From Dendrocalamus latiflorus (taxonomy: Eukaryota; Streptophyta; Magnoliopsida; Poales; Poaceae), in assembly GCA_017311315.1 (NCBI GenBank), contig CM029654.1, positions 24,139,879 through 24,203,878 on the forward strand: DNA of 64,000 bases. Reading direction: 5' to 3'. The notes under the pieces are model-generated. The model worked only from the letters and a program-made list of their open reading frames with translations, was not told where the DNA came from and searched no databases. Below, in pieces: positions 24,272 through 35,960 of this stretch. A program made the translations under genes and the position numbers. How positions within the stretch are numbered: position 1 is the first letter of the stretch; each line of letters begins with the position of its first letter.

Positions 24272-27200
24272 CTAAGAAGAGTTACCATTGTTCAAGGCCA
24301 AGATACGGCGAAGGAGCGCATTGTTCTCCTCCATTGCCTGGTTATTTTTCTCTGTTAGCTTCTTGTACTCCTCCAACTCCTTTTGGGTCCTCGCCAGCTT
24401 TTCCTCAGCTTCTTCGCTTTTCTTCTTGAGGTCCTCGAGTTCTCCTTGTAGAGCAGCCGAAGCTTGTTTTTCAGCTGCTAGTTCTTCCTGAAGCTCGCTT
24501 TCATTCGATGAAGATGATTTTGAGGGGGCGGCCGTTTTGATTCCAACATTCTTCAAGAAAGTGTTGTTGTTGCTGTTCTGGGAGAGCACCTTGGAGACCA
24601 CCTGTGCACTGGTAACTGGTGTCTCACCTTCAGCAGCAGGTTCTGCCCTCAAAGCTTCCATTTCAGACTGAAAATGTCCCAGGAACAATCATTAGTTGCA
24701 CAGACATGAGAAATAGCAAACAGATGAATCACTGTCAAGAAGTCTAGATATGAGCTTACTGAAAGACAAACAGATGTATGGTTTTGATTATGGTGTCAGG
24801 GGTTTAATGATTTGGTTCAGATTATGAGTTTACTGAAAGATGTATAAGTCTAGATATGAGCTTACTGAAAGACAAACAGTTGTAACCGGGTTCAGATATT
24901 TTGCTTTGGTTCAGATTCTACCTCGAATTTTCCAGGTTCAAAAAGCTTAACAACCTTACAAAGATTATTCTTGGCATGCTAAACAAAATTAAATCCTAGA
25001 CCAGCTCATATCTAGACTTATACATCTGATTATGGTCTGAACCCGGTTACAACAGATGTATGGTTTTGATTATGGTGTCAGGGGTTTAATGATTTGGTCA
25101 GGGGTTTAAAGACAAACAGATGTTCAGATGAATAACAAACAGATGTAGAATCTGAACCCGGTTACAACAACACACACCCGTCACACACATGTGATCTGCA
25201 GTAAGAAGGAAAGGTTGCATGTGTTACTATCATTGCTTGAGAGGGATGCACCAAAATCGGGGATTATATTTGTCGCTGAACAGGTACTGGTATACATGAA
25301 TTCCTTTTATGCCATGCCATGTTGATTGTAATATCTCTAGGATCATGAGATATTGTTTCACCTATTTTCGGAGGTGCTAACTTAGGAACTTAGAGGGGCC
25401 AGCTGGCCAAGTGATCTTATGATGGGCCAGCAATACAAAATACAAATGATATAGAATAATTTACATTTTTGGTATGATCAAAGGGATTAAAAATCTGATA
25501 TTCTGTTTCTCAAGGGAAGCACCATCAAGTCCGTTAGTTATATAAATGCATGCTGCAGTTATGCATAATTGTGCCATGCACAAGTAGGTAACTTGCAGTC
25601 TAGAACATACATGTGATGAGTCAATTTCAAGAGGACAACTGTGTTTTAGCGAACTTCTTTCTTAATTTTTTTCTCTTACAAATGACTGGCAATGATCCAT
25701 TTTAAATTAAATCCAGTAGATTATTGCAAAACCAAGATCCCAACTATCGATGTAAACCACACACACAAAAAACATAAGAGAAAATCAGGGTCAGTGATGA
25801 CCTATTGGCATTATTTGGGGCTGGGTCCACCGAATTCAGTGGCACCCATGATTTCATGTTGGAAACAGCACAAGCATCTTAAAGGCACAAGGAAACAGAT
25901 GTAGGGACTTACAACTGCTTCTCTTGCCAGTTCACTCAGACCATGTTTGGAGCTGGTATGGCAGGTCTTGAAGGCCTCCACCGCATCAAGTTCTTCAATT
26001 TGTTGTGTGCTCGGTTCTGCATTGTTCCTCTTCTCCTTCTGTTAGGTAGGTAATCATTTACAGCAAAGTTCTGTCAGACAAATACAAAAGAATTTTTTGG
26101 ATGAAATAAATAGGTATAGTACAAGGTAATCTTTACTTACATATGCATGTAAGTGTGCGACATAGCTGCGAGAACCCGTAGCTTGATGATACTTGACATT
26201 ACTGCGATTCTGCTTGTTCTTTTCACATGATTGCTACAAGAGAAGGAACTTGTTAGATAAGATCATATGTTTACAATGAGAAGAGCCTCTGCAAACTGAA
26301 TATGAAAGAAGAATCTATGATAAGATACCCATACCATGTTCTTTGGATCAGTCATACTAGCAACAGGAGAAGTAGTCCTAATCTCATTTGCAGGTACACC
26401 ATTGAAGTATTTCTGCTTCAGCCGATAACGCATTTGTCGCACCCCCGACCGCAATACATCGGTGCATGCTTCCTCTGTTGGCTTGTGTTTTATGTTAATG
26501 GCCAATCACCCCTAGTGATATGAAATTTGCATCATTAGTGAGTCAATTCAGGTCATGTGATATCATAGTGTAGCATAGAAAGAGTAATGCACTTACAGAT
26601 AGCTTTCCCACAAAGTCTTTGTAATATTGTTCCTCTTTCTTGTACTCTTTCCAATGAGTTAGGACAGGAATCTTATCTCGAATGATGACACCAGCCTCTG
26701 ATGCGAACTTGGCAGCTTGAACAGGTTCTTGTGGCCTTTTTTTGCCTTCAGCAACAGCTATGGGCATTCTCCTTCCCATAGATCTTGTCATCCTTTCCAG
26801 CAGTATTCCCTTGGTTGGTGGCCTAGGTCTCCTTGGGGGTCGCTGTGCGGGAGCTACAGAATAGAATTTTTATTTAGATGGTTAAGTTTCATGCAAAACA
26901 GCAAAAGTGATGTCATATTTGAATGTCAAAGAAACTATAACTTGCCTTCAGTGGATTGGGTTTGATCCCCAGTCTGGTCTTCACCACCAGCTACATTGTC
27001 TTCACCAGCAGCTACATTGTCTTCACCACCAGGTACATTGTCTTCAACACTAGCATCATTGTCTTCAACACCAGCATCACCATCTTGAGGCAACTCTTCA
27101 TCTTGCACATGTCTCTGTGAAGTTAGTTGCCTTTTGTATGCTCTTGTTGAGACCCCAGGAGTTATCTGCTCTGCTCGTTGAACTGCCCTCACTCTCTTTG

Positions 27201-28055
27201 GTTGCCTGACTCCTGGCGCCATGTTGGGATTTTTCTTCTTCCTCTTAGTACAGAGGGTTTTCCGTCTAGTTCCTTGAGGAAACTGATAAAAAAACAACTT
27301 GTTAGTGAGCTGCATCTATAAGCAAGAGCATATATTAAAGAACAGATATGCAGGAAACAACATAAAAATGCAATGCAAATATCCTCCCTCCCCACACAAG
27401 ATAGAAGAAGCACCTCGATTGCGAGGGGTTGTGGCTGCTCAAAAGATTCAGTGTCATCATCATCACTATCTCCTTGAACATCATCTTCAAGGAGATACTC
27501 CGATGAGTCAGAATATTCAGAATTTGATTTCTTGTTTGCTGATTTTTTCCCCTTCGTTCTTGCAGGTTGTGTACACGATTTATTAAAAGAGGAAGCTAGA
27601 TCATTGATCCCAAGTTCTTGCAACTTCCTTAAATTCTTCAACACTTGTTTATCCCGGCTTCTTTCGTATTCAGTTTGCGGAGGTTCTTACAGGAACAGCC
27701 AAATTGTAACTATTAGAAAAAATAGGGAGTGAACTAAAAGCTAAAAGCTACTACTACTTGCAAGCTAGGTAAGAGGTAAGAGCTACTACTACTTGCAAGC
27801 TAGGTATGACTACTTCCACAGATAATATTAAATGTTGCATCTACCTGCTAAGATATGTTCAGGGACTATTTCAGAGCAACAAAAAGGTACAACAGACTAA
27901 TACACATGAAAATGCAACAACAGAACAGTTGCACAGACAACTACTACTTGAACAAACAACATACTACATGCACAGAGAAAATAGAGAAGAGTTTTGCTTA
28001 TCTTGTGATGGCGGTTGTCCAGATCGTTTCCTACCTTGTCCCCTTGTTGCCACCA
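24272..28055 (-). CDS. CACTA-2 Transposase_24 (Ptta/En/Spm) gene, multi-exon
   Basis: A spliced gene on the minus strand, exons estimated from splice-like borders. The likely start is ATG at 28,055 (MVATRGQGRKRSGQPPS). Further exons: about 27,692-27,410 (YERSRDKQVLKNLRKLQELG, then an acidic Ser/Asp-rich part), 27,284-26,944 (basic, then GVEDN/GGEDN acidic repeats), 26,862-26,597, 26,505-26,326, 26,236-26,141 (NRSNVKYHQATGSRSYVAHL, the family signature), 26,041-25,902 and 24,670-24,272 (coiled coil EEL...KKKSEEAEEKLARTQKELEEY, stop). This protein family accompanies TNP2 in plant CACTA elements and resembles the subterminal-repeat-binding TNP1/TNPA role (inference). An in-frame TGA just inside one acceptor (near 26,508) may break it. 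24,690-25,900 is intron with scrambled repeats. Confidence 0.82.
24736..25165. repeat. Scrambled direct and inverted repeats in a CACTA-2 intron
   Basis: Short modules recur in mixed order and orientation: gtctagatatgagcttactg (about 24,744 and 24,850; its complement near 25,002), ggttttgattatggtgtcag (24,780 and 25,063) and aacccggttacaac (25,037 and 25,157; complement near 24,884). No coding. Confidence 0.75.
27735..27812. repeat. Short tandem duplication, about 45 bp
   Basis: gctactactacttgcaagc occurs at about 27,747 and again at 27,782, with the following ctaggta also repeated. It lies in the first intron of the Transposase_24 gene. Confidence 0.7.
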
Positions 28056-28279
28056 TCGCGGTTGTGGCTACGCTGCGGTACTCGTCGGCGGCGGTGGTCG
28101 TAGAAGGGGAAGTAGAACCGGTGGTCGTCGTCGGTGGTCGTGGAAGGGGAAGCAGGCCCGGTGCGGTGAAGGACGTCGAAGGGGAACCAGATCCATGTGA
28201 CGACGGTCGGCGGTGGGGAAGTAGACTCGATGCAGCGGCAGACGTCGGTGTAGACCCGAATCCGGCGCGGCGGCTAGGG

Positions 28280-28620
28280 TTTCATGGGGGCGAGAGAGAG
28301 GGGTACGGGGCGACGAGAGAGGGGGGGTGGCGGCGAATGTCGTCAGCGAGGAAGCAGCTCCTGCGCCGGCGGTGGTGCCCCGGCGACGGCGGCTAGGGTT
28401 CGGTGGGGGCGAGAGAGAGGTGGATGGGGCCAGAGAGAGAGGTGGAGGGGCGACGAGAGAGGGGGGTGGCGGCGAATGTCGTCAGCGAGGAAGCAGCTCC
28501 TGCGCCGGCGGTGGTGCCCCGGCGGCGGCGGCTAGGGTTCGGTGGGGGCGAGAGAGAGGTGGATGGGGCCAGAGAGAGAGGTGGAGGGGCGACGAGAGAG
28601 GGGGAGGTGGATAAATGGGT
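28280..28620. repeat. GC-rich tandem repeat, about 138-bp period, upstream of Transposase_24
   Basis: A unit with ggtggcggcgaatgtcgtc begins near 28,326 and again near 28,465; flanking gcgagagagagg/gcgacgagagagg modules extend it to about 2.5 copies. It sits 5' of the minus-strand gene start at 28,055 and may be leader or promoter DNA. The Gly/Arg-rich plus-strand ORFs here are repeat artefacts. 28,620-29,049 is AT-rich with no feature. Confidence 0.8.
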
Positions 28621-29049
28621 TGGAAGTTTTTTTTTGGCGCCCGAATATAAACCGCGCTCGGGAAAATGGCGCCCCTGAAATTTTTTTAGCGCCCTTGAAT
28701 ACAGAGGGGTGGGGGCAATTTTTAGATTTTTAATTAGGGAGTTTGTACAATTGAAATCACTTCCCGGATTTTTTTCAAAATGTCCAATTTAAATTTTATA
28801 TTATATGGCCCTGCAATTTAACCCACTTTTTCAAAATATCCAAATTAAATTTTGGATTTTTTGGCCCTGCAAATTAAACCACTTTCTAAAAATCAACAAT
28901 TTTAACCAGTACATGGGATTTAAACGAGCTTCTCTAAATCTGCATTTTAGAAGTGATAGTAAGATATTCAAAATTGTAGGATACTTATTTCAAATAAATG
29001 CCACTTTCGTTCTTACATGTTATAGTTGGTAAAGTACTCAATCTAATTC

Positions 29050-29165
29050 GTGGTAGTGGTGGTAGTAGTAGTAGTAGTAGTAGTAAGTGTCATCTTGAAC
29101 CAAGTATTAAGTAGTAGTACAGTAGTAGTACTTACTACTCGTACTACTACACCTGAACAATGTAG
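29050..29165. repeat. GTA trinucleotide microsatellite
   Basis: (GTG/GTA)n at 29,052-29,083, with further interrupted GTAGTA and TACTAC runs to about 29,165. Confidence 0.85.
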
Positions 29166-29284
29166 TAGGAGAGTTGTAAGTACACAAACTACTTATAAAT
29201 TGCCACCATCAGCAGTATTTCCAGCAGTAGGTAGTGCACACAGGAACATTGCTGAATCATTTACATACATCGCATAAGTCCATT

Positions 29285-30480
29285 AAATGACAAACCATAA
29301 TTGTCTTACATCCCGACGGGGAAATGGTCCTTATAAGGGCCACACAGGCCATAAGTTATATTACAATAAAATCAGCGGAAATATCAACAAAAGTAGAACC
29401 AATACCACAGGCAAGTGACTGGGGGTTCTACCACAAACCACACTCTCGTGCACCCCTGCACCATACCCCCGATCCATCCGCCCAGATAAATAAGCATGTT
29501 TTGAGAGTTTTTGGTAACATACATTTATTCTCGAAAATCCACCATGTTCCCATCACATCCTCCCAAAACAGTTCTTTCTGTTCAAGACAGAGTAGTTGGA
29601 GTATCGATGATACCCCAAGCATCTAATATTTCTAAGCAGAGCATATCAATAGGGACTTAATTTGAAAAGTCTTAATGTTATAGTTTCACTAGGGTGACAA
29701 GGCTCACATAACCAATGTAGGGCAAGAAGAATAGTGTATGTAGATTTATATAGCAAGGTATAACTAACATTCTGAATTTGAACATAGCATATCACGTGAA
29801 ATAATAGCATGCATGTTGGTAATTTGAAAGAAAGTAATTTTGCAATATTGGGTTCAATATGATCAAAGTGTCGACTAGTAAGCTATATTACGTTGCGCGA
29901 AAGTTTGGACAAGAAGTTATCAAACAACACAAATCATCTCCAAAAATTCACATGAACTCAAAAAATTATGGTTTCGGTCCCATTAGACAGATCTTGAATT
30001 TAGATGAATTTACAAATTTGTTTCATTCAATTTGGAGCTAAAATGTAGAAGTTATGATTGGTCAAAGTTTTCTGTTTCAGTGGGGCCCAGCGGTCAGCGT
30101 CGCTCTGGTTACAGAGGCTGACAGGTGGGGCCCACCTGTCAGGTAGAAATAAAAGAAATGTTCGACCTCGGCGCGCTGCGGAGCCGGGGGCTCGAACGCG
30201 CGCGGCCGAGGGAACGGGGGAGGGAGGAGAGTTAGCGCTGATAGCCAAGTGAGCGGGGAGGCTTTGCCTACCACTATAGGGCAATTTATTCTCTTAAGGT
30301 GGCTCTGCAGCGCGGTCCACTGGCAGGGCACGCAGGCGCGAGAAAGAACGGGAGCTGGCGGCGGCAATATTTTCAGACCGAGCACAGTAACTACGCGATC
30401 TCCTCCGTTCAAGGCAACAATGGCAAGGATCAAAGGATGATTTGCGTTGAGATTTGTGCGGAATAGGCTGAGGAAGCAAG
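29285..30480 (-). repeat. Gypsy LTR fragment between the two CACTA-2 genes
   Basis: Shares ordered landmarks with LTR-A (6600-9008): 'ataagggccacacaggcc' near 29,332, 'gttcaatatgatcaaagtg' near 29,850, 'cattagacagatcttgaatt' near 29,982, then a GC-rich end with tggggcccacctgtcagg (30,126). Orientation is minus. No paired LTR or clear TSD was found, so it may be a solo or truncated LTR. Minus ORFs at 30,027-30,487 are not supported as genes. Confidence 0.5.
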
Positions 30481-30569
30481 AAACCAAATCTGAAACGGAA
30501 ATTTCAACTCAATTTTGATTTTTTGATTTCGGTTTTGTTTCAAAATTCCTTTTAGAATCTGATGAGATA

Positions 30570-31210
30570 TGTATACAATGCAGTTGGTATGTCAATTCAA
30601 TTCAATTGATAAGCATCGATAACAAATAAGTAGCCGAATGCAGCTGGTATGTCACAAACAAGAATTAACAGTAGAAACTGAGAACATGCTTTAGGATAGA
30701 ATCTGATGAGATATGTATACAATGCTTTTGGCGAAGTTGCTGAGTTTCAGTCAATTTGTTCTGAACAGGGAGCCTCTATTGAGTACAGGTATAGAGTAGG
30801 ATGCAAGGCAAATGTAACAACTGCAACCTCTGTAATGCTGAGCACAAATTTTTATTAAACAGCAGCAGCAGCCTGTGCGCTAACTGACATGTTGTATAGC
30901 AGCAGCAGCTTGAGCACAAATTTATAGTGCGCTAACTGACATGTTGTATAGTGCGCTAACAGCAGCAGCCTGTGCATCCAATGCTGGCACATTCAAGAGG
31001 TCAACTAGCCTCTTGTATACCTGTATCAAGTACAGCAATGTAAGTAGGAGTGTAGGGCAATTGCACCGTCCAAAATGGAGCATATGTGGATTAACATGTG
31101 CATCCAATGCTGGCACACTCAAGAGGTCAACTAGCTTCAGTTTTCGGGTGAAGCCATGTGGATTAACCTGCAGCTCAAATGGAGCATATGTAAGTAACAT
31201 TTGGCAATAA
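30570..31210. repeat. Scrambled duplications with gene fragments in CACTA-2
   Basis: agaatctgatgagatatgta occurs at about 30,553 and 30,700, gcgctaactgacatgttgta at about 30,877 and 30,931, and tgcatccaatgctggcacat/c at about 30,973 and 31,099. The repeated pieces include parts of the ARM-like coding fragment, so gene DNA was copied more than once. Confidence 0.75.
30922..31150 (-). pseudogene. ARM-repeat protein gene fragments, two copies
   Basis: Minus-strand translation of about 31,010-30,930 reads RLVDLLNVPALDAQAAAVSA followed by LYNMS, the helical pattern of plant armadillo-repeat proteins. A second, shorter copy (LKLVDLLSVPALDAH) is at about 31,137-31,090. Neither has a start, a stop in context or the rest of an ARM array. 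They lie just downstream of TNP2 within CACTA-2 and look like host exon pieces captured by the element. The donor gene cannot be named from this. Confidence 0.55.
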
Positions 31211-31282
31211 TATAAATGACAACGCACAAATATTATTGGCAGAAAACCAACTAAAGAGGAATAAGTATGTACCTTGCGTATC

Positions 31283-34200
31283 CTAGAAATCATCATCTTC
31301 ATCGTCGTCGTCTAGGCACATGTCATCATTGTTCTCATTGCCACCATCACTACAGTATTGCAGTACAGTTTCATCTTCATCCTCATCCTCACTATCTTCA
31401 GGAATTGTAGCTTGCTTCTTGCTTCTTATGAGGTCTACTAAATTAGCTTCAAGTATAGTGGCTTCTCCACCCTGAAGATTGTGCGTAACCTCATGAACAT
31501 CACCTTCTTGCACTTCATGCTCAGTATCAGAACAATGATCATCCTGATGCACATCATGACTGGGTTCATCTTTTTCAGCCACATCATAAATATTCCTATG
31601 TTCAAATTTTTGCACAACTCGCCATTCTTTGCCTAAAGATGTGTCTTGCAAGTAAAATATCTTTCTCGATTGAGTTGCCAAGATGAAAGGGTCAGTCTTG
31701 TACCATAATGACTGCACATTGATGGATTTGAAATGCCCGTCATCTCGAATGCCTCTTGTCTTGCCACCTTGGTTGTACCAATCGCATCGAAATAGAACCA
31801 CAGACCGACGTGCTTCAAAATTGGAGTTATATTGCAACTCAATTATCTCCTTAAGGACACCATAAAAATCAATGTTTTCCCCATCATGTGTACCTTCGGT
31901 CATTACACCACTATTTTGTGTCTGTAGGTACTTCTCACGGTCCATAGTGCTATACCGCACTCCATTAACAATGCAAGCTGCACAGGTCTTGACTCGGAGA
32001 TCTGGGCCACATGAAAGTGCATACAATCCTTCACTAACCTCTTCTGGCTTCTCCACCCATAGCTTCACAATCTGGGGTGCAATAAAAGTACTCAGATCAC
32101 CAATTATATATGGCTCCTAAACCATTTATGAAAGCTGAAAACACAAGGTCTAGTGACTTACATGTCTCCTAAACCATTTTGGAAATCCTTGTTCAAGCCT
32201 TTTATCAACATCATGTGCACCTTCCTTTAGTAGCTCTTCCTTGTAGACGCTGCAAGACAAACTTTATTCATAAGAAATAATTTGATAAATTTGTAATAAA
32301 ACACACAATAATTCCAAAAAAACTAAATGATACTTACTCCAAATATGGCTCAACTTCTTCACAGTTATTTAGCACATACCAAACTAACTTGTCCATGACA
32401 CCATCATCAATGTATTGTACCCTATTAGATCCAACAAGAGTAACACCATGCATAAAAACAGAGGTGTCATCAAACAATGGACCATCACCTCCACTACCAT
32501 CATCCTGGTTAAATCTAGTGTCAACATCCTCCATGTACCTTGAACAAAAAGTCAGCGTGTCACTTGCAACATAAGCCTCAGCAATTGATCCTTCCGGCCT
32601 AGCCCTGTTCCTTACAAAATTCTTCAAAGTGCCTAGTCGCCTTTCTATTGGGTACATCCATCCATACTGAACAGGACCTCTAAGCAGTGCCTCATCAGGA
32701 AGATGGACAGCCAAGTGCACCATGACATCAAAGAAGGCCGGAGGAAAAATTTTCTCAAGCTTGCTTAGGATCAATGGGATTTCTGCTTTCAGCCGCTTCA
32801 CAACATCTATCCTTAGATTTCTACTGCACAATTCCCTGAAGAACTTCCCGAGCTCTGCAACTGCTTCATATACATCCTTGCTGATAAGTCCTCTTAGGCC
32901 TGCAGGTATGATTCTTTGCAGGAGTATATGGCAAGAATGTGTTTTCAGCTTCCCCTGCACCTTGGAAGAATCTGCACTTATGAATCTTGCTAGGTTCGCT
33001 GCATATCCATCAGGAAACTTGATACCTTTGAGGAACTTGCAAAACTCGATTCTCTGATCCTTCTTCATGACATACCAAGCATGTGGAACAGTGACTGAGT
33101 TGCCATCCTGCTGTAAGTGCAATTCAGGTCTTATGCCCATATCATGTAAATCTAGCCTAGCATTGGTTGTGTCCTTGGTCTTGCCGTCGACATTGAGTAA
33201 TGTGCCAAGAAGGTTTTCACATATGTTTTTCTCTATGTGCATCACATCAAGATTATGTGGAAGCTTCAAATATTTCCAATATGGCAATCTCCACAACCCA
33301 ACTTTGCGGCTAAAAATCACTGGACCTTCGTTACGCTTCCTTTTCTTAGTTGCAGGATGCTTCCCTGGCCTAACATCTTTCACCTTCTCTAGCTCCTCTT
33401 GGACCTCCTCTATAGTGAACTTACCTGGCTCAACTTTGTTTTCGCGCTGTCCGTCAAAAGCCAAGCTTCTCCGCCAAGCATGTGTCCTTGGAAGGTATCG
33501 ACGATGTCCAATGTAACATAACTTATTCCTTATTGCCCGAGACAACGGATTCTTGTCACAATGAATACATGCATAATAGCCTTTTGTTGTTCGCCCTGAT
33601 AAGGTGCTCAACGCTGGATAATCATGTATACACCACAACACGGCAGCACGAAGCTTGAACTTGTTACCAGTACATGCATCATAGGTATCGACACCCTGCC
33701 AGAATCGAGCAGTTCTTCTATTAGGGGCTCAAGGAACAAATCAAAATCCTTTCCTGGAGATGATGGACCTGGGATGAGTAAAGACATAAAGCAGTTTGCT
33801 GGATTCACGCATTCCCATGGTGGGAGATTTAAAGGTGTCAGGAGCACAGGCCACATGCTATATTGGGTACTCATGTTGCCAAATGGATTGAATCCATCTG
33901 TAGCTAAGGCAAGCCTCAAGTTCCTCGAATCAGCTGCAAAATTTGGATACCTGCTGTCAAAGTCCTTCCATGCCTCCCCATCAGTTGGATGGCTCATTAC
34001 ATTGTCGACTGGCGTCCTCACTTTCTTGTGCCATTGTGTTTCCTCAGATGTTCGTTTTGAAGCAAAAATCCTCTTCAACCTTGGTATAAGTGGAAAATGC
34101 CTCAAAACCTTATGTGCAACCCGCTTGCTCCCATTAACATCTTGCCATCTAGATTCCTTGCATACTGGGCACACATCCACCTTGGCATAATCCTTCCGAA

Positions 34201-34858
34201 ACAACACACAATTGTTCTTGCACACATGGATGTTATCGTATCCAAGGCCCAATTCACGAAGATATTTCTTGGCATCATCATATGATCTTGGAAATTCACA
34301 CTGAGGGAATGCTGAGGACAACAACTTCATCATTACGGAAAAAGCTGTATTGCTGATTCGATAACGAGACTTGATATACAGTAACCTCACCAGAAAAGAG
34401 AATTTTGAATGGCTAGATCCCGGGCCAAGTGACCGCTTCGAATCTTCAAGGACTCTTGCAAACCTTGGCTGTTCTCCATCTGCCTCTACCGCTGCGTACA
34501 AATCTCCTATCATCTCTGGTACTCTGTTATCCTCATCATAATCATCATCCGCCACATCCACATGTATCCCTTCATCATGATCAAATCCATCCACCTCCTG
34601 CTCTAAATACTCAACTACTTCATCATCTGCCGACTCTCCATGATGAATCCACCTGGTGTATGCAGCTGACATTCCATAAATGTGTATGTGGTCATCCACC
34701 TCTTGCTGAGGCCGTAAAGTTTGATTAAGACATTTGCGGCACGGACAAAGTATATGGCTGTCTTCGGGGTATCTTTCACTAACAAATTGCATGAATTGTT
34801 GAACTCCAGTGATATATGCAGGTGTGAACTGTCTCCCATGAATCCAACTTCTATCCAT
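31283..34858 (-). CDS. TNP2: CACTA-2 TNP2 transposase (Transposase_21, DUF4218, DUF4216), one frameshift
   Basis: Starts ATG at 34,858 (MDRSWIHGRQF), directly after an acceptor-like ttcaaacag, so a 5' non-coding exon is likely. Exon 1 (34,858 to about 32,340) holds an N-terminal transposase-associated part with a CPCRKCLN cysteine cluster, an acidic spacer, then Transposase_21 (VCKNNCVLFRKDYAKVDVCP, ATDGFNPFGNMS, CIHDYPALSTLSGR, HNLDVMHIEKNI) and DUF4218 (FFDVMVHLAVHLPDE, YPIERRLGTLKN). Exon 2 is 32,249-32,162; exon 3 is 32,071-31,283 with DUF4216 (VVLFRCDWYNQGG, DPFILATQ) and a very acidic C-terminus. The donors after exons 1 and 2 are both GTAAGT. A frame change is needed at about 33,702, between LLD and WQGVDTYDA. 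Apart from that the gene is open. Confidence 0.92.
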
Positions 34859-35960
34859 CTGTTTGAACAAATTTCCCAAAAGCAGTGGCGGACGCAGGAA
34901 TTTTGGAATGGGTGTTCGAAGTTGTAAAAATATTTTGCAGTACAAAACATAAAGATCTACAGTAGTAAATCATAAGAGTACACATATCAGGTCCCGCAAC
35001 CTTAAAGCATTGCATGACCAGCAAAACCAAAAAAGTTATCATGCAACCAATACTACAATAAAACGGCGACGCTGATAGCTGTTAACAGAACAAGTATCTA
35101 GAACTTAACAGTCTCAACAAGAAAGATCCACCGCAAATTCTGCATCATTCTATCAAGTAGAATTTGTAAACACAAAAACTACATATAACTCATTAGTAGA
35201 CTGTTTATCACTGCAGTGCCTTTAAAATCTAGTGTCACATCAAGCTAGAGCAACAAGTTGTTTTCTCAACTGGAAATTGCAGATGTGCATAAGGTGAAAA
35301 CATTTCTCTGCTCAGATTTGCTATTTATCATACAAGATACAACAAATAGAAACATATATGAATTGCGCTTGCCAGTATGAGGAATAGATTGTAGTGCTTA
35401 AGTACTCACTGGCCGTCTGGCCAGGGCCGACTGGGTGACTGGCGGAGCCGCAAAGGCGTGGTAGCGCGGAGCGGAGCTGCGGAGCGCCGGAGCGGGGCGC
35501 CGAGGGGGCGAGGGGCGGCGAAGCGGAGGGGGCGAGGGGCGAAGCGCCGGAGCGGACCGGCGGCGCGGAGGGCTGGAGCACCGAAGCGGAGCCCAGATCG
35601 ATGCGGGCGGCGCCGCGGCGGGCCGGAGGCGCGGTCGGTGGCTCAGCGCCGAGCTTCCGTCTCGCGGTCTCGCCAAACGCCGATTAGGGTTCAGGGCTTC
35701 AGGCTTCTCCCGTTCTCCACCTCTGCGTCGCCGCGTCGGGTCGGCTGTCGGCAGGAAACGGGGGCCGGGTCCACCACCGAGCTGCCTACACCGCTGGGTC
35801 CGCCGCCGCCGGTGCGCCGCCAGGTCCAAAGGCGCCGAGTCCCATGCCACCGGTGCGCCGCCGGGTCCGCCGCCGCAGAAACTGCCTCCGCCGCAGCCGA
35901 GTTGCCTCCGCGCCGCCGAACTACCTCCGCCGCCGCCGGGCTCAGATGATTTCGATTGTT
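34859..35960 (-). other. TNP2 upstream region: AT-rich intron and GC-rich leader
   Basis: 34,880-35,400 is AT-rich and non-coding, beginning with a gcagtggcggacgcagg segment seen at ends of other grass repeats. 35,440-35,950 is very GC-rich with GCGGAGC and GCCGCC runs, like a 5' leader exon. Long Arg/Pro/Ala ORFs on both strands there are composition artefacts. The layout (GC-rich leader, intron, TNP2 start at an acceptor) suggests the TNP2 promoter is near 36,000. Confidence 0.45.

Noticed and set aside
27189..27644. 151-codon continuous minus-strand ORF as a separate gene
   Set aside because: It reads through an intron of the Transposase_24 gene; the hydrophobic middle is intron sequence between two acidic/basic exons.
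33624..34190. 188-codon plus-strand ORF
   Set aside because: Antisense to well-supported TNP2 coding sequence.
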